Shown: positions 1-7,058 of the stretch, piece after piece | Layout of the letters: each line of letters starts with the position of its first letter | How positions within the stretch are numbered: position 1 is the first letter of the stretch | Assembly (NCBI GenBank): GCA_964358205.1 | Contig: CAYHNZ010000014.1 | Span: 1 to 21,700 of the forward strand | Source of the DNA: JANLIQ01 sp964358205 | Lineage (GTDB): Bacteria; Patescibacteriota; UBA1384; 2-12-FULL-50-11 | Length of the DNA: 21,700 nt | Direction: 5' to 3' | Translations under genes and position numbers: made by a program | Notes under the pieces: model-generated | Told to the model about the DNA's origin: nothing | The model's database searches: none | The model's input: the letters and a program-made list of their open reading frames with translations, nothing else

Positions 1-1
1 C

Positions 2-394
2 CTAACTGGTCGGGAGAACGCCGTTCTCAACGGCATTCTGTTGGGAATGACTAAGCAGGAGATTATGGCTCGACTCGACCAAGTCCTGGCTTTTGCCGAG
101 CTGGGTGAATTTATCGATCAGCCGATTAGAACTTATTCGACGGGCATGATGGCTCGACTAGGGTTCTCGGTGGCGGTTCACACCGATCCAGAAATATTAC
201 TGGTTGACGAAATCTTGGCTGTTGGCGACGAGAGCTTCCAGCGGAAGTGCTTTGCTAAGATGAACGAGTTTAAAGAGCGCGGGATCACGATTATCTTAAT
301 CTCTCACGATCGAACGACGATGGAACGATTCTGCGACCGAATTATCGAGATCAAAGACGGTAAGCTGGCTAATACCTATAAGCCCCAACACTAA
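2..394 (+). CDS. Polysaccharide-export ABC transporter ATP-binding protein (Wzt-like), 3' part
   Basis: This is the C-terminal part of an ABC ATPase whose 5' end lies outside the window; the frame is open from base 2, so internal TTG/ATG codons near 41-49 are not the start. Visible are the TGREN motif right at the left edge (typical of Wzt/TagH-type polysaccharide and teichoic acid exporters), the ABC signature YSTGMMARL (about 134-160), Walker B ILLVDE (194-211) followed by the D-loop region, and the switch histidine in ISHD (299-310). The Walker A P-loop must be upstream. The protein ends about 30 residues after the switch histidine, so it lacks the C-terminal carbohydrate-binding domain of Wzt proteins that recognise a capped O-antigen. 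It would energise export of an undecaprenyl-linked glycan with a permease partner that is not in view. The GT2 gene starts 8 nt after its stop, consistent with one operon. Confidence 0.92.
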   Translation, partial: LTGRENAVLNGILLGMTKQEIMARLDQVLAFAELGEFIDQPIRTYSTGMMARLGFSVAVHTDPEILLVDEILAVGDESFQRKCFAKMNEFKERGITIILISHDRTTMERFCDRIIEIKDGKLANTYKPQH

Positions 395-402
395 ATAAGC
401 CA

Positions 403-2262
403 ATGTTAAAAAAAACTTTTCGCGCCTCAAGAAGGATTGTCAACCAGTTTACTCGGAGTAACTGGCAAAAAGTCACTTGGTATATCCGGGCATATGGTTT
501 TAAACAATTTCTAAGTAAAGCGGCCGAAAAGGTTAGTTTCTTTGCCAGCCTCAATCAGGAATATGCCTTTGATGACACAGGTGCCTACAAACGCTGGATT
601 GCCAAGAACGAGCCCCAAAAATATCAGCTAGAGGAGCAGTCGAAGCATAAGTTTAAGAGTCAACCAAAAATCTCGATAATTGTTCCAACTTACAACACAC
701 CGTTGGATTTTTTGAAACCAATGGTCGAGTCTGTTCAGGGTCAAACATACAGCAACTGGGAGCTCTGTATAGCCGACGGAAGCGATCGAGAAGAAACGAA
801 GAGCTTCCTTAGGCAGGCGGTTTCTCGGGATAAACGCATAAAGCTTAGGCTATTAGCCGCAAATGCTGGAATAGCTGTCAATACTAACGAAGCGATAGAT
901 TTGGCGTCGGGCGAGTATATAACATTTTTAGATCACGATGACACCTTAGCGCCTTTTGCTCTCTACGAAGTGGCCTCGGCGCTTAATAATGCCCCAGAAA
1001 CTGATCTTTTGTACTCTGATGAAGACAAACTGTCCCAGCGCGGTGAAAGCCGATCTAAGCCACACTTCAAGCCCGACTGGAGCCCAGACACGCTACGTAG
1101 CTACAACTACATCACCCACCTCCTGGTTATTAAACGCACCCTGTTAGATAAGGTTGGTCATATTCGCGAAGGCTTTGAAGGCAGTCAGGATTTCGATCTG
1201 GTATTGCGAGCAACCGAGCAGGCAAAGAAGATTACTCATGTTCCCAAGATTCTGTACCACTGGCGCGAACACGCCGGCTCCACCTCTTCCAACACCAAGT
1301 CCAAAAGCTACGCCTCATATTCAACCAAAAAAGCCGTCGCCGCTCATCTCGACCGAGTTAATATGGCCGGGCGAGTGGTGGACGGCTCGTTCTTCGGTTC
1401 GGCCCGAGTAATTTTCAACCTGCCCACCCCTGCGCCGCTGGTCTCGATCATTATTCCGACCAAAGACCAGGCAGAATTGCTCAGGCGTTGCCTCGACTCG
1501 ATAATTAATTACTCGAGCTATATGAATTATGAGATTATTTTAGTTGATACCGGCTCGACCGAACCAGCAACAGAGAGGCTGTATGCCAAGCTGAAGGATA
1601 ACGACAAAATCACGTTTCTTCATTGGGACAAAAACTTTAACTACTCGGCGGTTAACAACTTTGCCGCTAACCATGCTAAAGGGGGTCAGTTATTATTCTT
1701 GAATAACGACACAGAAGTCATAAGTTCGGACTGGATTGAAGCGATGCTTGAATTTGCAACCCGGACTGACGTTGGTGCTGTCGGGGCAAAATTACTCTAC
1801 CCCGACGCCACCCTTCAGCACGCAGGAGTAATTCTGGGGATCGGTGGAGTTGCCGGGCACTCTCATAAGTACTTTCAGACTAACTCGTTTGGCTACTTTG
1901 GCCGACTGGTTATCCCCCAAAACTTAAGTGCAGTTACCGCTGCTTGCATTATGATCCCCAGAAACATCTTTAAGGAGGTTGGGGGTTTTGACGAAGGTTA
2001 TGCCTTAGCATTTAACGATGTGGATCTTTGTTTAAAGATCCGTGACCTAGGAAAACTTATTGTCTGGACGCCGCACGCCGAACTCTATCATTACGAATCC
2101 AAAACTCGTGGTTACGAAGACACGGCCGAAAAGCAGGCCCGGTTTAAGCGCGAGATAAACCAGTTTCAGGCACGTTGGGGAGGAACTCTCAAACAGGGCG
2201 ATCCGTACTATAATCGTAACCTAAGCCTAACCAAAGAAGACTTTTCGCTCCGTATGGAGTAG
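403..2262 (+). CDS. Bifunctional family 2 glycosyltransferase (two GT2 domains)
   Basis: A 619-residue cytoplasmic protein with two GT-A fold GT2 domains in tandem. Domain 1 (about 88-290) has VPTYN at 94-98, the DxD-type metal/nucleotide-sugar motif LDHDD at 176-180, SQDFDL at 261-266 and a closing HWR at 286-288. Domain 2 (about 345-590) has IPTKD at 351-355, FLNNDTEV at 432-439 and NDVDLCLK at 538-545, the usual acceptor-side (E/N)DxDL pattern. Such two-domain GT2 proteins, often beside ABC exporters, extend O-antigen or rhamnan-type glycans; donor sugar and linkage cannot be read from the sequence. The N-terminal ~85 residues are basic and unassigned. No convincing Shine-Dalgarno precedes the ATG; it probably relies on coupling to the ABC ATPase gene 8 nt upstream. 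Confidence 0.9.
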   Translation: MLKKTFRASRRIVNQFTRSNWQKVTWYIRAYGFKQFLSKAAEKVSFFASLNQEYAFDDTGAYKRWIAKNEPQKYQLEEQSKHKFKSQPKISIIVPTYNTPLDFLKPMVESVQGQTYSNWELCIADGSDREETKSFLRQAVSRDKRIKLRLLAANAGIAVNTNEAIDLASGEYITFLDHDDTLAPFALYEVASALNNAPETDLLYSDEDKLSQRGESRSKPHFKPDWSPDTLRSYNYITHLLVIKRTLLDKVGHIREGFEGSQDFDLVLRATEQAKKITHVPKILYHWREHAGSTSSNTKSKSYASYSTKKAVAAHLDRVNMAGRVVDGSFFGSARVIFNLPTPAPLVSIIIPTKDQAELLRRCLDSIINYSSYMNYEIILVDTGSTEPATERLYAKLKDNDKITFLHWDKNFNYSAVNNFAANHAKGGQLLFLNNDTEVISSDWIEAMLEFATRTDVGAVGAKLLYPDATLQHAGVILGIGGVAGHSHKYFQTNSFGYFGRLVIPQNLSAVTAACIMIPRNIFKEVGGFDEGYALAFNDVDLCLKIRDLGKLIVWTPHAELYHYESKTRGYEDTAEKQARFKREINQFQARWGGTLKQGDPYYNRNLSLTKEDFSLRME

Positions 2263-2268
2263 CCGGCA

Positions 2269-3306
2269 ATGACAGCCACCGAACGCGATGAGTATTCAGT
2301 GCTCAACCCCGATGCCTTCACCCGTTTCTTTGTCTGCAAAGAGATTCTAAAGAAAGACTTTGCCAAGAGATCCATAAAGCTGCTTGATGTCGGCGGTGGC
2401 AGTAAGTATTTCCAATCCGCTCTCTTGCGAGATAAGCTACCGTACGATCTAAGTGTGATCGACATTTTGCCTCAGCCGAAGAAAGAATTGGGCTACACCT
2501 ACGTCCAGGGTGATGCAACTAAAATGGAATTTGCTGACAGTAGCTTTGACGCTGTTGTGTCGATGGATGTTCTTGAACACATAGGTGACGATAGGAAGGT
2601 CGCGTTTATTCGGGAATGCTTCCGTGTTGCTAAAGACTTGGTTGTTATTGCCGGACCTTTCGAGTCGCCCGAGACAACTCAAGCCGAGAAATCTGGCAAT
2701 GACTTTTTCCGCTCCCTTCATGGTCGAGAGCATCCTTGGCTGATTGAACACTTTGAACAAAACAGGCCAACCAAAGAGTTGATGGATACCCAGATAAAAA
2801 AACTCGGTTGTCCGCATCTTGAGTTCGAGAGCAACTACCTACCTTCTTGGCTGAGACTGCTTTTGGTTAATTTTATTCCTGAAACTATTGTTGATTCTAA
2901 AAAAGTTCAGGAATTAAACCGTTTCTATAATGAAAACTTTTTAAGACTTAATGATTTCGCATCCCCTGGCTACAGACATTTTTACCTGCTTTACAAGAAC
3001 TCTTCCTTGAAAAAAGAATTTAATAATTACTTCAAACCAGAAAATTCAATTAGTCATCAGCTAATATTTGAGCACAAAATAACGGAGCTAACTACAGGAG
3101 AGTTAACTAAACTTAGGGCCGAATTGACTGATGCTAATAACCGATTAGAGCTAACCGTAACCACGGCCAAGGAACTAACAGCAAGGCTCGAAGACACTGC
3201 ACGTCACGCTGGAAATTTGCAAGCGATGCTAGACGATATCCATAATTCCAAAGCCTACAAACTCGCCCACGGTTTCGGCAGCTTGAAACGGATACTTAAG
3301 AAGTAG
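2269..3306 (+). CDS. Class I SAM-dependent methyltransferase with C-terminal coiled coil
   Basis: A 345-residue protein. The SAM-binding motif I is LLDVGGG at 38-44, an acidic residue follows strand 2 (VID at 63-65), and SFDAVVSMDVLEH at 92-104 is the motif typical of Methyltransf_11/25 proteins. After the fold (to about 245) comes a heptad-rich, Thr/Glu/Leu-rich stretch at about 265-325, predicted as coiled coil, ending in NSKAYKLAHG (326-335), a tail motif often seen at the end of glycan glycosyltransferases and methyltransferases. It starts 6 nt after the GT2 stop, with a GGAG at 2256-2259 inside that gene as possible ribosome site. The context suggests methylation of a sugar in, or at the end of, the exported glycan; the coil could act as a molecular ruler as in WbdD-type terminators, which is an inference. 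Confidence 0.85.
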   Translation: MTATERDEYSVLNPDAFTRFFVCKEILKKDFAKRSIKLLDVGGGSKYFQSALLRDKLPYDLSVIDILPQPKKELGYTYVQGDATKMEFADSSFDAVVSMDVLEHIGDDRKVAFIRECFRVAKDLVVIAGPFESPETTQAEKSGNDFFRSLHGREHPWLIEHFEQNRPTKELMDTQIKKLGCPHLEFESNYLPSWLRLLLVNFIPETIVDSKKVQELNRFYNENFLRLNDFASPGYRHFYLLYKNSSLKKEFNNYFKPENSISHQLIFEHKITELTTGELTKLRAELTDANNRLELTVTTAKELTARLEDTARHAGNLQAMLDDIHNSKAYKLAHGFGSLKRILKK

Positions 3307-3332
3307 TCTTAGCCCTCGTTACTGTCAGCTGA

Positions 3333-5633
3333 TTAGCGCGGTCGTCGCTTGGTAACTGCAAAACTGCCAAGCCAGACAAGAAAGCTAAGAAGACTAATCC
3401 AAAGCCCGATCCGCAGGCTTTTCGGCTGGTAGCTGGTGGTGATTTGATTGTCGCCCACCTTAACCGGAATCGCTCGCAGGCCGGCGGCGCTCTCGATGAC
3501 AACTGGCGCGCCGTTCACGATTGCTTGCCAGCCCGGATAATAGTTCTCGTTCAAAATAAGATAACCATCGCGGACAGTTGTAAGTTGGATTATTTCGCTC
3601 CCATTCGTTTCAAGCTGATAATTGCTGACTGGTTGGGCGACTTGGGTCACCTGATTGTAGTCGAGAGTCTCGACTACCGCTTTCGACGGTACGGTGTAGG
3701 CGCGAGGCAGAGCTGGCTGGGCGAGAACGATTGTTCCATTATCTTCGAAGCCAGCTTTGAGCCGATTTGGATTTGCCGCCGACAACTGCTCCCCGACCTC
3801 TTTCGGATAGACGAGGTATTTAGTTCCAAGGAACGCCAAACGATCGAGGTTGGCTGGGCTAGCGTAGGTATCCCAGCCACCAACCAAAGTGCCGATGCCC
3901 AGCTTGAGATCGCCATAAGTCTTTAAACCGACGGCGTCATTATCGTTAACGTGATCGAAGCCGTACCACGAGCCTAAGTTAGGCGGCAGTAAAATCCCTT
4001 CGGCGGTAAAGGTTTTGTAGTAGCCGTTCGGAAACTCACTCGACAAGTAGTTAACGGTCGGCACATCCGGGTAGAAGTTCGCTTTGGTGCTGACGGTATT
4101 GTAGAAAGCGCCGTGGAGTCCGGTTTCGATAAAAACCAATAGGCCGAGTAACAGCAGTCTCTGTTTGGTCGGGGCGCGGAAGAGAATCAACCACACAAGC
4201 AGGAAATCGACCAGGAACACACCGACAAACAACATTTGCCACTGGTTCATACGAGCAATATTAACTCCTGGTTGCATCAGCTCTGGGCCGCGACTGTGAG
4301 CGTACCAGATTAAGCCGGTGGCGATAGTTAGCGCGGTCAGGGTACTGACGGTAATTTGTTTCGAGCTCGGCTTAGTATCGAGCAGCTTTTGTAGCCCGAT
4401 ACAGCCTATCACCACAATCGCAAATCCCAGCACTAGGGCCAGACGGTGGTTGGCAGCAGTATGAAAAACCGGTAACTTTACGACAAGATCGAATATAACC
4501 GGCAAATGATAAATTATCGCCGCACAGATGACCGAGAGTATTAGGAAGAATTTAACTAGCCGTTCACGCCAATGCCAGATTGCTACATGGAGAGCCAAGA
4601 AGAGCAGCCCAACGCCAACATAGGCCATCGTCGTTTCGTTGTAATTAAAGTTAGCACCAGCTAGGTAGTAATTATCCCGAAGTCCCGGATTGCCAAAAAA
4701 GTCCGGGATAAAATGAAAAACAGCCGAAAGCTTGTAGAGGAAGTACTCATTAACCTGGCCGCTTCGATCAGCCAGAGCTTGGCTTAGGCGTAAGTACTCC
4801 GCAAAGGGAACTAGCAGTACTGCTGATAGGCTCAGCCCAAGCAATCCTGACCCAACCCAACGACTAGTTTGTGCAGCGAAATTCCTCCAGCTTCGACGGT
4901 GAGTAAATAAGCAAAAAATAATATAAGCACTGACAGCAACTACAATATGGAAGAATGTTTCTGGGTGACCACCAAATATCCCAATAGCTAGGGCGAGACT
5001 GAACCATAAAAGCCACTTAATCTCGTAAGTTCGAAAATAGCGTTCTGCGAGAAAGAAACCTAGAGGCAATAGGAACACCCCGTTGGTATGCGGCCACATC
5101 AGCCAGACTACATTAAAGCCCGCAAACATAAAGCCAATTCCTCCGATGAGCGCCACCGTTTTACTGATTTTTATCTCCCGTAAGAATAAGTAAGTGAAAA
5201 AGCCGGTTAGCCAGAGCTTGCCCGCGGCGTAGAGAAACAGGCCGACCTTAAAGTTAAATAGGTAGATAAAAATTGACAGCGGCCAAAGCACTTGAGACTG
5301 CATATTGGCCATCAGCGGTAAACCGCCTCCGGAGTAAATGTTCCATAGTGGTAAGTGACCAGAACCAATCAATTCTCGGGATAGTTTGAACCAGGGTAAG
5401 AACTGAACTACCGGGTCCGATAAAAGCGAGTTATGAGCTTTAGTTCCATCAGCGAATGGCCCGAAAATCCGCAGAATATCCGACGGCGCAAAATAACCGC
5501 CACTAAATAGGGCGGGCGAGAAAAATATTATCAAGGCCGTTAGCAGAACTAATGTCACCCCGAGCAGTTCTCGAGTCGAAAAATAGCTGGCAATGCGTCC
5601 AGTAATCGTTCGGAGCGAGCCAATGCTAGGCAT
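3333..5633 (-). CDS. YfhO-family polytopic membrane protein (putative membrane glycosyltransferase)
   Basis: A 766-residue protein with about a dozen hydrophobic segments and a long extracytoplasmic C-terminal part. Family hallmarks of YfhO (PF09586) are the early loop with an acidic residue (SDPVVQFLPW, D73), the SGHLPLWNIYSGGGLPL stretch at 91-107, and the C-terminal GYLILNENYYPGWQAIVNG segment. YfhO proteins are GT-C type candidates thought to transfer sugars from polyprenyl phosphate onto cell-wall polymers, as in Gram-positive lipoteichoic acid glycosylation. The ATG at 5633 lies 2 nt after the stop of the upstream DPM1-like glycosyltransferase, so translation is probably coupled; a TTG at 5672 would give 13 more residues inside the neighbour and is less likely. 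No clear Shine-Dalgarno precedes either start. The gene is convergent with the methyltransferase gene, with only 26 nt between them. Confidence 0.85.
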   Translation of the reverse strand: MPSIGSLRTITGRIASYFSTRELLGVTLVLLTALIIFFSPALFSGGYFAPSDILRIFGPFADGTKAHNSLLSDPVVQFLPWFKLSRELIGSGHLPLWNIYSGGGLPLMANMQSQVLWPLSIFIYLFNFKVGLFLYAAGKLWLTGFFTYLFLREIKISKTVALIGGIGFMFAGFNVVWLMWPHTNGVFLLPLGFFLAERYFRTYEIKWLLWFSLALAIGIFGGHPETFFHIVVAVSAYIIFCLFTHRRSWRNFAAQTSRWVGSGLLGLSLSAVLLVPFAEYLRLSQALADRSGQVNEYFLYKLSAVFHFIPDFFGNPGLRDNYYLAGANFNYNETTMAYVGVGLLFLALHVAIWHWRERLVKFFLILSVICAAIIYHLPVIFDLVVKLPVFHTAANHRLALVLGFAIVVIGCIGLQKLLDTKPSSKQITVSTLTALTIATGLIWYAHSRGPELMQPGVNIARMNQWQMLFVGVFLVDFLLVWLILFRAPTKQRLLLLGLLVFIETGLHGAFYNTVSTKANFYPDVPTVNYLSSEFPNGYYKTFTAEGILLPPNLGSWYGFDHVNDNDAVGLKTYGDLKLGIGTLVGGWDTYASPANLDRLAFLGTKYLVYPKEVGEQLSAANPNRLKAGFEDNGTIVLAQPALPRAYTVPSKAVVETLDYNQVTQVAQPVSNYQLETNGSEIIQLTTVRDGYLILNENYYPGWQAIVNGAPVVIESAAGLRAIPVKVGDNQITTSYQPKSLRIGLWISLLSFLVWLGSFAVTKRRPR

Positions 5634-5635
5634 CG

Positions 5636-6391
5636 CTACTTTGCGAATAAGTTGTATTTTATCGTTACCCAAACGGTGTCGATGGCGTCCTTGAATCCAA
5701 TCTTTTTGCCTTGAGCTTTGGTGCGGGGGTAGTAGGAGATGGGAACTTCGATAATCTTATAGTGTTTCCTAGCCATTCGGGCGGCGAATTCCGGATTAAA
5801 ACCGAATCGCTTACTTGTCATCTGCAGACCAATTTCGTTGAGGACCTTCCGGTTGAAGGTGATGTAGCAGGTGTGCATATCGGTTAAATAAACATTGGAA
5901 AGAGCATTTGAAAAGTAGGTCATTAGTTTATTAAAAAAAGTATGCCAGAAGCGGTGAACTTGGCGGGAGTTGCTCTGCATATAACGCGAGCCGTAGACAA
6001 TATCGGCCTTGTCGGTTAAGAATGGCGCTATCAAGGATTGGTAGTCGTGGGGGTCGTACTCCAAATCGGCGTCTTGAATAATAACGATGTCGCCAGTGAC
6101 TGCTTCGAAGCCAGCATGGACCGCTGCGCCCTTACCAGCATTCTTTTCTTGAAGGATTACTCTTAGGCCAGGAGTCTTAAGAGTTTTTAGTAGTTCAGCC
6201 GTACCGTCAGTCGACTTATCGTCAATTAATATAATTTCTTTCTCTAAATTGTGGACTGGCGCCGACGAGACAACGTCAAGAATGGTTTGGATCGTTCTCA
6301 ACTCATTATAGACAGGAATAACAATACTAACCTTTTTGTAGACTGGGTTGGGGCTGACTTTAAGATGACGAAGCTCTAGTGGGCTTTCCAT
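5636..6391 (-). CDS. Polyprenyl-phosphate glycosyltransferase, DPM1/GtrB-like GT2
   Basis: A 251-residue GT2 enzyme of the dolichyl-phosphate mannose synthase / undecaprenyl-phosphate glucosyltransferase type. Seen are VIPVYNE at 24-30, IDDKSTDGT at 56-64, the GKGAAVHAGF acceptor-side stretch at 87-96, the metal-binding DADLEYDP at 107-114 and GSRY at 134-137. The C-terminal transmembrane pair of GtrB is absent, so it is the soluble DPM1-like form, membrane-associated at most. Expected reaction: NDP-sugar plus polyprenyl phosphate gives polyprenyl-phosphate sugar. Its product would be used by the YfhO-type protein encoded next and flipped by the GtrA-like protein encoded divergently. Start: ATG 6391 is chosen; a GTG at 6400 in frame adds three residues and lies only 3 nt after the predicted -10, so it is possible as well. 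Confidence 0.9.
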   Translation of the reverse strand: MESPLELRHLKVSPNPVYKKVSIVIPVYNELRTIQTILDVVSSAPVHNLEKEIILIDDKSTDGTAELLKTLKTPGLRVILQEKNAGKGAAVHAGFEAVTGDIVIIQDADLEYDPHDYQSLIAPFLTDKADIVYGSRYMQSNSRQVHRFWHTFFNKLMTYFSNALSNVYLTDMHTCYITFNRKVLNEIGLQMTSKRFGFNPEFAARMARKHYKIIEVPISYYPRTKAQGKKIGFKDAIDTVWVTIKYNLFAK

Positions 6392-6403
6392 AACTCTCAC
6401 AGT

Positions 6404-6433
6404 AGTGTAACAGGGAACTAATCGCTATGCCAA
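6404..6433 (-). promoter_or_regulatory. Predicted promoter of the DPM1-like / YfhO pair
   Basis: Read on the minus strand: TTGGCA (6433-6428), an 18-nt spacer, then TACACT (6409-6404). Transcription would begin about 6-9 nt before the ATG at 6391, giving a near-leaderless message. Moderate match to the sigma-70 consensus; not tested. Confidence 0.45.
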
Positions 6434-6455
6434 TGGCTCCCGACTATTCCCAGAA

Positions 6456-6464
6456 TGGTACAAT
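6456..6464 (+). promoter_or_regulatory. Predicted extended -10 promoter of the GtrA-like gene
   Basis: TGG followed by TACAAT forms an extended -10 element. No good -35 hexamer is seen, which extended -10 promoters can tolerate. Only 9 nt separate the -10 from the ATG at 6474, so the transcript would be leaderless or nearly so. Confidence 0.45.
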
Positions 6465-6473
6465 TACGGACGA

Positions 6474-6899
6474 ATGATCAGAGATAAAGTCATAGCATTC
6501 TTCCGAAACCATCGTTTCCTAGTTGATGTAATTCGTTTCGGGCTTGTTGGGGTGGTAGCTGGCGTGGTCGACATTGGTCTCCTCAACCTGCTCTACCTAA
6601 AAGTCAACGCTAATCTATATGTCGCTACTGGCCTGGCATTTGTTATTGCCTCGGTGGTGGCTTACGGGCTTAATAATCGCTGGACCTACCGAAGGTTGGG
6701 ATTGCCGTTCGGAGCTCAAAACTTGATCAAATATACTGTCATTGGGACGGTCGGTTTAGCGTTGACGGAAGGAGTTATGCATATTTTAGTTAGCGGTCAG
6801 GGTCTGAACTACAATTTGGCTAAAATTATTGCCATTGCCGTCGTCTTTTTCTGGAATTTTTTTGGTAATCGTTACTGGACTTTTCGAGACAAGAGCTAA
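6474..6899 (+). CDS. GtrA-like membrane protein (polyprenyl-phosphate sugar flippase candidate)
   Basis: A 141-residue protein with four hydrophobic segments (about 19-41, 48-68, 84-106, 114-133), matching the size and topology of GtrA (PF04138). The family's duplicated pattern of a loop asparagine followed by an aromatic/basic motif is visible after TM2 (NNRWTYR, 67-73) and after TM4 (GNRYWTFR, 131-138). GtrA proteins are proposed to move polyprenyl-phosphate-linked sugars across the membrane. It is divergent from the DPM1-like and YfhO-like genes, and the three together would make, flip and use a lipid-linked sugar. The start ATG at 6474 fits the -10 spacing. Its TAA stop falls inside the left arm of the inverted-repeat element at 6892-7053. 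Confidence 0.88.
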   Translation: MIRDKVIAFFRNHRFLVDVIRFGLVGVVAGVVDIGLLNLLYLKVNANLYVATGLAFVIASVVAYGLNNRWTYRRLGLPFGAQNLIKYTVIGTVGLALTEGVMHILVSGQGLNYNLAKIIAIAVVFFWNFFGNRYWTFRDKS

Positions 6900-7053
6900 T
6901 CCACAACAACCTTAAGAAGTGAATATGCAATTCATTTCGAGCGAAAAAGGCGATTTATGAGGAGCGATAGAAGCTCTACCGTGACAAGTAAATCGGCTTT
7001 TGCAGCCGAAATGAATCAGATGTAACTATATATGGTTGTTGTGGATTAGCTCT
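6892..7053. repeat. 162-bp inverted-repeat element with 20-bp perfect terminal arms
   Basis: The arms 6892-6911 (AGAGCTAATCCACAACAACC) and 7034-7053 are exact reverse complements over 20 bp. A second inverted repeat lies inside: ATTCATTTCG at 6930-6939 pairs with 7007-7016, and 6944-6957 pairs with 6989-7001 with one mismatch and one bulge. A short GAGC/GCTC hairpin (about 6962-6975) is at the centre. The whole could fold as one long cruciform or RNA hairpin. It fits exactly between two convergent genes, covering the GtrA stop codon and ending 5 nt before the stop of the cohesin gene. It may be a MITE-like element or a long bidirectional terminator; no classical U-tract is present, and no coding sequence is seen in it. 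Confidence 0.8.
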
Positions 7054-7058
7054 AAGAC

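Noticed and set aside
3444..3926. Long plus-strand open frame (160 codons) opposite the YfhO gene
   Set aside because: It is antisense to a clearly recognised membrane protein, has no family pattern and an unusual composition; a shadow frame.
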